32,942 bases of DNA from Candidatus Aminicenantota bacterium (GTDB lineage Bacteria > Acidobacteriota > Aminicenantia > Aminicenantales > Aminicenantaceae). The position numbers and the translations under genes are program-made. Location of the stretch: contig WVZK01000143.1 of NCBI GenBank assembly GCA_011772475.1, positions 56,436 through 89,377 of the forward strand. Reading direction: 5' to 3'. Numbering within the stretch: position 1 is the first letter of the stretch; every line of letters starts with the position of its first letter. Below the pieces are notes generated by a model. The model saw only the letters and a list, made by a program, of their open reading frames with translations. It made no database searches and was not told the origin of the DNA. Shown in pieces: positions 23,615 to 30,229 of the stretch.

Positions 23615-23655
23615 ATAACCAATGTAAGTATAATAGTAGGTTATAATATTGTCAA
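23615..23655 (-). promoter_or_regulatory. CGNR gene promoter with overlapping operator
   Basis: The minus strand has TTGACA (23655-23650), a 17-base spacer and TATACT (23632-23627). ATAACC-N18-GGTTAT (23615-23644) covers the spacer and -10. Repeat sequence and spacing are the same as at the transporter promoter. Confidence 0.65.
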
Positions 23656-23695
23656 ATGAAATCTATCTCATACCTGGTGGAATGACAAGAATTTA

Positions 23696-23737
23696 ACTTG
23701 ACAGTCTCTGTCAAGTGATATCTTATTTGTATATCAC
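23696..23737 (+). promoter_or_regulatory. Promoter of the amidohydrolase gene with two dyads
   Basis: TTGACA (23698-23703), a 17-base spacer and TCTTAT (23721-23726) form a plausible promoter. The -35 lies in a perfect ACTTGACAG-N3-CTGTCAAGT palindrome (23696-23716). A second perfect repeat, GTGATAT / ATATCAC (23715-23721, 23731-23737), spans the -10 and start site. Confidence 0.5.
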
Positions 23738-23753
23738 AAGTAAGGAGGGCAGA

Positions 23754-24698
23754 ATGAAACATTTCATTAAAAGCTGGTTTTTTACTTTATTTTCCGTGTT
23801 TCTGCTTGTAGGATGTGTCACAAAAACAGAGCAGAAGGCCGAACAGGAACAAACCAGCCAACAACGACCTCCCATAATCGATATGCATTTACATGCTCAA
23901 GAAGCCATTTGGATGGAAACTTTGCCTCAATTTCCTTGGCCAGCCACAGGGCCAAAAACAGAAATTAAGGACATATCAGAATTGCTTCCACGAACAGTTG
24001 AAGAAATGAATAAATACAATATTGTGTTGGGCGTTCTTACTCAGGACAATCTTGACGAATTGTACAGATGGAAAGAATATGATTCAAGATTTATGCTTGG
24101 GGCAATGGTTGGAAACCCAAAGGCTGCTGATCTTGAGCGGATTACCAATGATTTTAAAAATGGTAAATTGGAAGTTGTAGGTGAAATAGCTTCCCAGTAT
24201 CACAATTATGCAGCTAATGATCCAGCATTAGATCCATTTTTTGCATTAGCTGAAGAATTTGACGCACCAGTACTCATTCACTGCATGGGAGCAGGAGGGG
24301 GTCTTCATTTCCCTATTGCCAAAGGTAATCCTCTCTTAGTGAGTGAGGTTATAAAAAAGCATCCGAAGCTTAAGATCTACATTGAAAATGCGGCCTGGCC
24401 TTTCTTAGAGGAAATCATTTCATTACTGTACATGTATCCGAATGTTTATGTCGATGTTTCCACGATAACTTGGGTCATTCCTAGAAATGTTTTTCACAGT
24501 TATCTAAAAGATTTGATGGATGCAGGTCTCGGAAAAAGAATAATGTTTGGCTCAGATCAGATGATCTGGCCTGAATCTATCGGTATGGCGATAGAAGCTA
24601 TTGAGTCAGCTGAATTTCTTACAGAAGAGGAGAAAAGGGATATCTTCTATAACAATGCGGCAAGGTTTCTGCGGCTGGAAGAAGAATTAGAGAAATAA
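23754..24698 (+). CDS. Lipoprotein amidohydrolase-2 family metal-dependent hydrolase
   Basis: The start is the ATG at 23754 after AAGGAGG, giving 314 residues. A lipoprotein signal ends in LLVGC (Cys21), so the enzyme is membrane-anchored and probably periplasmic. The TIM-barrel amidohydrolase motifs are DMHLH (43-47), a central HCMGAGGGLHFP with a metal His, KIYIENAAWPF, and FGSDQMIWPE with the final catalytic Asp, as in the amidohydrolase-2 family (PF04909-type). The reaction may be hydrolysis or decarboxylation; the substrate is not evident. The promoter carries two palindromes, so expression is probably induced. Confidence 0.85.
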   Translation: MKHFIKSWFFTLFSVFLLVGCVTKTEQKAEQEQTSQQRPPIIDMHLHAQEAIWMETLPQFPWPATGPKTEIKDISELLPRTVEEMNKYNIVLGVLTQDNLDELYRWKEYDSRFMLGAMVGNPKAADLERITNDFKNGKLEVVGEIASQYHNYAANDPALDPFFALAEEFDAPVLIHCMGAGGGLHFPIAKGNPLLVSEVIKKHPKLKIYIENAAWPFLEEIISLLYMYPNVYVDVSTITWVIPRNVFHSYLKDLMDAGLGKRIMFGSDQMIWPESIGMAIEAIESAEFLTEEEKRDIFYNNAARFLRLEEELEK

Positions 24699-24719
24699 AA
24701 CTGTTTTTTGAATCGAGGG

Positions 24720-25028
24720 TTAGCGTGTCTCCTTCTTCAAAACAAAGCGTTTATCCGCACAGGAGACACAGATCTTATCGGCTTTACGAACGTTGGGCCT
24801 TTTTGCTGTGGCAATATGTGGTTCTCCACTTTCTGGCAATTCTTCAGCCCCTACGAACAGGCGTTGAATAACCAGATTGCACTTTTCTGGATTGTCTTTT
24901 CTTGTAGAACAGAGCATGTATACGCCCTTTATTTCTTCTCCTTCGGCTTTGTACCATAACCCACATCGATCACAGTAGCCAAGCACATCATATTGCTTCA
25001 CATCTTGGAGACAATATTTACATATCAT
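24720..25028 (-). CDS. Small zinc-ribbon protein, function unknown
   Basis: The 102-residue protein begins MICKYC with CxxC at 3-6, has a second pair CDRC at 19-22, a single Cys in MLCSTR and CNL, and a last CVSC near 87-90. It reads as one or two zinc ribbons and has no signal peptide. GGAG lies seven bases before the ATG. It converges on the amidohydrolase gene with 21 bases between. Regular Cys pairing and the ribosome site make it a likely real gene. Confidence 0.65.
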   Translation of the reverse strand: MICKYCLQDVKQYDVLGYCDRCGLWYKAEGEEIKGVYMLCSTRKDNPEKCNLVIQRLFVGAEELPESGEPHIATAKRPNVRKADKICVSCADKRFVLKKETR

Positions 25029-25400
25029 CTTTCATCTCCATTTCGGCTCTAAGAAAATTTTATTCCCAGGTGGACGTGAAGTCAAGGACTGGGGCTGGAA
25101 AAGATGGCCCGCTTGGAGAGACTCGAACTCGCGACCAGTCGGATAACCAACGAGGCATATTAAGTCCAAGGCATGTGGAAACACAAGAGAATATCAAATA
25201 TCCACTCCTAAAATTTTAAAAATAAATAAGTCAAGCTTTTTTACTATGAACTCGTCTAAATAATATGAATATCTACAAGTTTCTTGCACTCTGACGAAAA
25301 AGCATTTTAAAGGTAGATTCGATGTAGATATGTTGCATGCCTTACAAATTCCTAAGCCTCTTCCTTTTTTATCCGATCGATTATTTGTTGGAGTTTTGAA
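25029..25400. other. Gap holding a decayed tRNA and the FtsX gene leader
   Basis: It contains the tRNA-Leu-like remnant (25105-25192) and, before the permease gene, a weak candidate promoter TTGCAC-N17-TTAAAG (25284-25312). No ORF is supported. Confidence 0.45.
25105..25192 (-). pseudogene. Decayed tRNA-Leu(TAA)-like remnant
   Basis: Read on the minus strand, the 3' half is tRNA-like. It has a loop CTTAATA with TAA at the anticodon position, a class II variable arm GTTGG-TTAT-CCGAC, a T arm GCGAG-TTCGAGT-CTCTC with one mismatch, an acceptor strand CAAGCGG, discriminator G and encoded CCA. The anticodon stem no longer pairs, and the D arm and 5' acceptor cannot be reconstructed. The long variable arm and TAA loop fit tRNA-Leu(UAA). 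Confidence 0.45.
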
Positions 25401-27785
25401 ATGTTTAAAAACTATCTAAAAATCACATTGAGAATCATAAAACGCTATAAAGGATATTCATTCATCAACATCACGGGACTTGCTGTGGGTTTGGCCTGCT
25501 GCATCTTGATCCTGTTGTGGGTCCGCAACGAGTTGAGCTACGACACGTTTCACGAAAAGGGGGAGCGGATTTTCAAAGTTACCATCGAATCACATCAGCC
25601 TGATGGCAGAATCGAACCGCTTTCAAGCACGCAATTTCCTTTAGCACCCGCCTTGAAAGAAAGATATCCGGATATTCAAGAAGCAACCAGAATCTTTAAG
25701 GCTAAGGCCCTAGTCAGGTATGGAGCTAAAGCCTTTAATGAAGACCGATTTTTCTTCACAAATCCTTCATTCTTCGAGATGTTCACATTTCCTCTTGTAA
25801 GAGGCAATCCTCAAACAGCATTATCCGGTGCCAATTCTATAGTGATCACTGAAAATATGGCACAAAAATATTTCGGCAATAAGGATCCCATCGGGAAAGT
25901 TTTGGCTGTCAATGTAAATAGAGATTTTGTTGTCACTGGTGTGATGAAGAATATACCGGCCAATTCTCATATTCAGTTTGATTTCCTGGTGCCTGGCGGA
26001 ATCTTAGAGAATTTAAGCAGGAAACGACTTCGGCAAGAATGGGATGCCAGCGGCCTTAATTCCTGGGGATCAACGTATGTAGACACCTATGTGATGACCC
26101 AGGAATTTTCGTCCTTTCTGGATGTGGAACAGAAGATCTCAGGGTTTTTGAAGGAAGTTGGTACTAGGCAGTTTCTAAGTAGGTGGATGTTAAGGATGCA
26201 GCCCCTTTTTCAGGTTTATCTATTTCCGATCAATGGAAGCAATACGGTTGTCAAATATTTGACCATTTTTACGATTATTGCTCTTGTTGTCTTGATGATT
26301 GCCTGCATCAATTTCATGAACCTGACCACTGCTCACTCTAGTAAAAGGGCACAGGAAATTGGGATGAGAAAAGTAGTTGGTGCCCGGAGAGGGGATATTG
26401 TCAAGCAGTTCGTTGGGGAGGCTTTTTTGATATCATTGGTTTCGTCCGGAGTGGCTGTTTTTCTAGTTTCTGTTTTTCTTCCTGTCTTTAATATCCTTTC
26501 AGGAAAACAACTCTCTTTTACAGATTCCGTCGATCTATCTCTGTTATTGGGGCTGCTTGGCATAACCGCCTTAGCCGGAGGATTGTCAGCCATTTATCCA
26601 GCTCTTTTTCTCTCCTCATTCAGACCGATTGAGATCTTAAAAGGATCATTAAGTTCGGGTTTGAAAAAAGCACTGTTTCGACGAGTCCTGGTCGTTGTCC
26701 AGTTTTCGCTTTCCATCATTTTCATCATCGGAACAATCGTCATCTACTCCCAACTCGAATACATGCGCAAAAAGGACTTGGGCTATAACAAAGAAAATCT
26801 CATCTATCTTTCACTCCAAGGTGATATTCAGAATAAATACCAGCTCTTAAAGAATGAACTGGTACAAAGTCCCAATGTCATGAGTGCCACAGCTAGCAAT
26901 GCGCTGCCTCTTTTTTTGGACACGGGTGCGGGAGGATTGGATTGGGAAGGAAAAGATCCAAAACTTGATGCTAGTTACAATTATGCATCGGTTGATTTTG
27001 ACTTTATTGATACCTTTCAGATGGAAATTGTATTAGGCAGAAATTTCTCAAAGGAAGTCATCTCCGATACCTCGAATTACATCCTGAACGAGACAGCGAT
27101 AAACGAAATGAGTTTAAGCGATCCTATAGGGAAATGGTTTAGTATGTGGGATATGGAAGGAAAGATTATCGGAGTGGTCAAGGACTTCAATTTCAAGCCC
27201 CTTCGTACGGGAATTAAACCATTAATTTTGACTCCGAAGGCAATGCCCTATACTTATCTCATCATTAGAATCCCTTCTAAGAATTACACATCAGCCATAA
27301 AGTATTTGGAGGGGGTATGGAAGAGGATCAATCCTGAATACCCATTCGATTATCATTTTCTGGATGAGGATTTCGATAGACTCTATTGGGATGAACAACG
27401 TCTAGGAAAGATCTTTGGCTATTTCTCATGCCTTGCCATCTTTATCGCCTGTCTCGGTTTGTACGGCCTGGCTGCATTTGTCGCTGAGCAGAAGACCAAA
27501 GAAATAGGTATCCGGAAAGTGTTGGGAGCTTCAATCTTAGGGATTACCGTCATGCTGTCTAAGGAATTCACCAAATGGGTATTGCTAGCAAATGTGATTG
27601 CATGGCCGGTTGCGTATTTTGTGATGCATATGTGGCTCCAGAACTTTGCTTATCGGACCCACATGAGGCTGTGGGCGTTTATCCTTTCAGCGGCCCTGAC
27701 TTTGATTATTGCCATTCTTACAGTCAGTTACCAATCCCTAAAAGCCGCAGCAGCAAATCCTGTGGACTCTTTGCGGAATGAATGA
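25401..27785 (+). CDS. MacB/FtsX-type ABC transporter permease, orphan
   Basis: The 794-residue inner-membrane protein has the two-repeat MacB_PCD-FtsX layout. A transmembrane helix (about 20-42) is followed by a periplasmic domain with SYDTFHEKGERIF and VVTGVMKNIPANSHIQFDFL. Three FtsX helices follow around residues 285-410, starting at the conserved CINFMNLTTAHSSKRAQEIGMRKVVGA. A second periplasmic domain and a closing FtsX block with KTKEIGIRKVLGAS and NPVDSLRNE complete it. GGAG lies seven bases before the ATG. No ATPase (MacB-like) or membrane-fusion gene lies nearby, so its ATPase must come from elsewhere. Such stand-alone permeases are common in Bacteroidota and Acidobacteriota-like genomes. 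The exported substrate is unknown. Confidence 0.9.
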   Translation: MFKNYLKITLRIIKRYKGYSFINITGLAVGLACCILILLWVRNELSYDTFHEKGERIFKVTIESHQPDGRIEPLSSTQFPLAPALKERYPDIQEATRIFKAKALVRYGAKAFNEDRFFFTNPSFFEMFTFPLVRGNPQTALSGANSIVITENMAQKYFGNKDPIGKVLAVNVNRDFVVTGVMKNIPANSHIQFDFLVPGGILENLSRKRLRQEWDASGLNSWGSTYVDTYVMTQEFSSFLDVEQKISGFLKEVGTRQFLSRWMLRMQPLFQVYLFPINGSNTVVKYLTIFTIIALVVLMIACINFMNLTTAHSSKRAQEIGMRKVVGARRGDIVKQFVGEAFLISLVSSGVAVFLVSVFLPVFNILSGKQLSFTDSVDLSLLLGLLGITALAGGLSAIYPALFLSSFRPIEILKGSLSSGLKKALFRRVLVVVQFSLSIIFIIGTIVIYSQLEYMRKKDLGYNKENLIYLSLQGDIQNKYQLLKNELVQSPNVMSATASNALPLFLDTGAGGLDWEGKDPKLDASYNYASVDFDFIDTFQMEIVLGRNFSKEVISDTSNYILNETAINEMSLSDPIGKWFSMWDMEGKIIGVVKDFNFKPLRTGIKPLILTPKAMPYTYLIIRIPSKNYTSAIKYLEGVWKRINPEYPFDYHFLDEDFDRLYWDEQRLGKIFGYFSCLAIFIACLGLYGLAAFVAEQKTKEIGIRKVLGASILGITVMLSKEFTKWVLLANVIAWPVAYFVMHMWLQNFAYRTHMRLWAFILSAALTLIIAILTVSYQSLKAAAANPVDSLRNE

Positions 27786-28088
27786 AAATAGGATAAGACT
27801 CCTCAGACTGGCAACAACTGGCTCTTATTAAGAAGAATCCATTTTAATTCTGTGGACGTGCCGGGGACGAAAACGATCCTGGATTCCAGCTTCATTTCTC
27901 TGATTTCATGAAAAACAGCTAATAAAAATTTACAGGTAAACATAATAATACTTAGACGACACAAGCAAATGAAAATGTGACAGAATCGTACACACGGTTT
28001 TGAGTTAATTACATCGGGAAGGGGGTTGAATCTTCGTGATTCAGCCCTCTTTATTTTCGCGGTTTTAATTATTCGATTGTAATGGAAC
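27786..28088. other. Non-coding gap between the permease and esterase genes
   Basis: Apart from the terminator at 28020-28057, nothing recognisable was found in this 303-base convergent gap. Confidence 0.5.
28020..28057 (+). terminator. Rho-independent terminator downstream of the permease gene
   Basis: AGGGGGTTGAATC (28020-28032) pairs with GATTCAGCCCTCT (28038-28050) over 13 positions with two G-T pairs and a TTCGT loop, followed by TTATTTTC. It lies about 235 bases past the stop, so the transcript has a long 3' tail. Confidence 0.75.
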
Positions 28089-29606
28089 CTATTTTACTTT
28101 TTTATTTGTCGACTCATGAATCACGTCATCCATATCGCGATGAATCATATTCCGCAGTTCATCGGTCCATATATTATGGCCCCCGCTGGGCAGGAATCGG
28201 ATATCCGAGTGAATACCTTTCTTCTGTAGAATTTTTTGGAAGGAATGAACAGGCCTGTTCAGCCCAAAACTGTCATCTTCGGCCACATAGATGTGAATTT
28301 TGTCCTGCAACAATTTCCGTTTTTTCCGGTCCAGCCTGGAAACGACTTTACTCAAGTCGTGTTTTTCCCAATGAGTGGCTACCTCTGAGTTTATCAATCC
28401 GGTATCCCAATCAAAAAGACGTTGAGGCTGTCCGTCGCTGTTTCTTCTGCTGAAAGCGGCATCAAATGAATACATCTGTTCGCCCCACCCCGCGATTCGA
28501 TCGAGCCCGACAAAATCTTTCATGGAAATTTTTTCAAGCAGATATTTTATTTCTCCCTTTGAATCAAAATACATATTGGCATTTTTCTCGTAGATGTTTG
28601 TCCCTGTAAAGTCGGTAAAATCGACTGGATCAGGAGATGCGACGTATGCACTTCCAAACTGATTCGAGTAGTTGATCAATAGCCACAGTCCTGCCCAGGC
28701 CCCAGAGGATTGCCCCAAAAGAAATCGGGTTTGAGGATCTTTATTGACTCTGTATTCATTTTCGATGAAGGGCACTAACTCCCGAAAAAACGTCTCTTCC
28801 CTCGGGCCGTTTGTTTCTGAACTACAAAAAACATGATAACCTGCACGGAACTCATGATTAACGAATACAAACACTTTCTCCTCACCGAAGCCGTACATAC
28901 CGTATCGTTTCTGAGGATATTCGGCCAACGCGTCATAGTGTGATGATCCCCATCCACCGAAGACATAAACACTAGGATATGTTCGGGTGCTGTCGGTGAA
29001 ATAGCTTCTGGGGAGTATGACCGCGGCCTGAATGGAGTGTGGTTCTCTATAAAATTCAGTTAACAATGGGCTGTCAAGATTTACCTCTTTGACGAATTCT
29101 TTTTCGGCAAACTTTTGTGGCCCACTCAGAGATATGGTAAAAAGCAGGTCAAGCGGCCTGCACATCTTGCCCTTCTCAATGTAGACTATATTTTTGATTG
29201 TGAGTGCATTGCCCTTGGCTTCCAGTGATCTTGCTTTTTTGTTGATCTTCAGGACCGCTTGTACTCCATACCATCCGTTCAGAGAATTCAGGTTTCCCAT
29301 CCAGCTGGTCGCATTCGAGCCATCCAAAACAACGGATTCCCCGGGTTTCCAGTTGCTGAAATCGCAAGCAAATGTCGGTTGAGAATCAAACAGGTCGGGA
29401 TTGTTAATGGGCTTATACACGTTATTATGAAATCCTACGATAATCCTTCCATCAATCGGAGTTTTGCTTATCTTATCTGTATAAGAAAATCGGATTTTGA
29501 AATCATAAAGGCCATTCAGAGATGAAGACTCTGTTTGTCCGGATATAGAATATAGAATCGTAACTTGCAAAAAGATCACGACTGCAATAAACCGGAATCT
29601 TTTCAT
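28089..29606 (-). CDS. Exported alpha/beta-hydrolase, esterase-D-like
   Basis: The 505-residue protein has a Sec signal (MKRFRFIAVVIFLQVTILYSISGQ). An N-terminal beta-sandwich-like domain (about 30-190) precedes a putative-esterase (PF00756-like) domain. The catalytic Ser lies in LGQSSGAWAG (near 296), the Asp in VAEDDSF (near 439) and the His in SGGHNIW (near 477), in the correct order. VYVFGGWGSSHYDALAEYP resembles the oxyanion-side segment of the family. AAGGGAGG precedes the ATG. Tributyrin- or feruloyl-type ester hydrolysis is possible, but the substrate is not readable. A decayed TPR gene lies directly upstream. Confidence 0.82.
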   Translation of the reverse strand: MKRFRFIAVVIFLQVTILYSISGQTESSSLNGLYDFKIRFSYTDKISKTPIDGRIIVGFHNNVYKPINNPDLFDSQPTFACDFSNWKPGESVVLDGSNATSWMGNLNSLNGWYGVQAVLKINKKARSLEAKGNALTIKNIVYIEKGKMCRPLDLLFTISLSGPQKFAEKEFVKEVNLDSPLLTEFYREPHSIQAAVILPRSYFTDSTRTYPSVYVFGGWGSSHYDALAEYPQKRYGMYGFGEEKVFVFVNHEFRAGYHVFCSSETNGPREETFFRELVPFIENEYRVNKDPQTRFLLGQSSGAWAGLWLLINYSNQFGSAYVASPDPVDFTDFTGTNIYEKNANMYFDSKGEIKYLLEKISMKDFVGLDRIAGWGEQMYSFDAAFSRRNSDGQPQRLFDWDTGLINSEVATHWEKHDLSKVVSRLDRKKRKLLQDKIHIYVAEDDSFGLNRPVHSFQKILQKKGIHSDIRFLPSGGHNIWTDELRNMIHRDMDDVIHESTNKKVK

Positions 29607-29868
29607 GATGCCTCCCTTTAAATATCAACCATTATTTATCCTTAGGTTCTTATAATTTTTTCTGAGCATTTATGCTGTTCGGATTGATTTCCAACGCCTT
29701 TTCATAATATTTAATGGCTAATTAGGCGTATATAAGAAATACGTCAAATCCGGATAAATGGTTGACCTGAATAGAGGAATTTGAAATGTTGTTTAGATTA
29801 TTCTGTAGAGAACACATTCTGTCTCAGAGCTGATACCATGGAGAACTATTGAAAAATAAAGGAAAGGC
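29607..29868. other. Gap upstream of the esterase gene with a gene remnant
   Basis: It contains the esterase ribosome site and a 24-codon TPR remnant (29650-29721). The rest, up to tRNA-Arg, is AT-rich and shows nothing recognisable. Confidence 0.45.
29650..29721 (-). pseudogene. C-terminal remnant of a TPR-repeat gene
   Basis: The minus strand encodes AIKYYEKALEINPNSINAQ and ends KKL-stop. This is a near-consensus tetratricopeptide second helix plus linker (A...YYEKALEINPN...A). An in-frame TAA lies two codons before the start of the recognisable part and no ribosome site precedes it, so it is the tail of a lost or truncated gene. It points the same way as the esterase gene, 44 bases upstream of its ATG. 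Confidence 0.55.
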
Positions 29869-29945
29869 TGGCGCGCCTGGAGAGACTCGAACTCCCGACC
29901 CGCTGCTTAGAAGGCAGCTGCTCTATCCGACTGAGCTACAGGCGC
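29869..29945 (-). tRNA. tRNA-Arg (anticodon TCT)
   Basis: All arms fold: acceptor GCGCCTG/CAGGCGC, D arm GCTC/GAGC, anticodon arm GCTGC-CTTCTAA-GCAGC with TCT, and T arm GGGAG-TTCGAGT-CTCTC with one G-T pair. Discriminator G is followed by an encoded CCA. Confidence 0.95.
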
Positions 29946-30014
29946 GTACTTGATACTATTATATCTCAATCGGCTTCGATATCCGATTGTTGCTTTATCT
30001 ATCTTAGGCTTTAA

Positions 30015-30089
30015 TCGGGGAGATCGGATTTGAACCGACGACCTCCTGCTCCCAAGGCAGGCGCGCTAACCAGGCTGCGCTACTCCCCG
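30015..30089 (-). tRNA. tRNA-Pro (anticodon TGG)
   Basis: All arms fold: acceptor CGGGGAG/CTCCCCG, D arm with GCGC/GCGC, anticodon arm CCTGC-CTTGGGA-GCAGG with TGG, and T arm GTCGG-TTCAAAT-CCGAT. Discriminator A is not followed by CCA, unlike tRNA-Arg 70 bases away. Confidence 0.95.
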
Positions 30090-30127
30090 AGACCTTTAAG
30101 AAGAACGCACATCCCATGCGGGAAAAA

Positions 30128-30178
30128 GGGGACAGTCCCCATTATATAAAAAAAAATGGGGACAAACCCCATTTTTTT
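30128..30178. terminator. GGGG/CCCC palindrome pair, likely mutL terminator
   Basis: GGGG-ACAGT-CCCC (30128-30140) is followed by a perfect 12-bp stem, AAAAAAATGGGG (30150-30161) with CCCCATTTTTTT (30167-30178), around ACAAA. On the minus strand the second stem ends in nine T residues about 50 bases past the mutL stop, so it should terminate mutL. Its core also belongs to the dispersed palindrome family. Confidence 0.65.
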
Positions 30179-30229
30179 CAAGGCTTTGGAGCCCGCTAAT
30201 GTTAGCAAAACAGAAAAAAGTTGTCAATT

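Noticed and set aside
28082-28453. A 123-codon open frame on the plus strand.
   Set aside because: It lies opposite the catalytic domain of the exported esterase, whose motifs fix the coding strand.
25105-29945. A genomic island bounded by tRNA-Arg(TCT) and a 3' fragment of it (31 bases shared with three mismatches, same orientation).
   Set aside because: The left fragment continues into a class II variable arm and a TAA-containing loop, so it is better explained as a decayed tRNA-Leu that shares the common T arm. No integrase or other mobility gene lies between.
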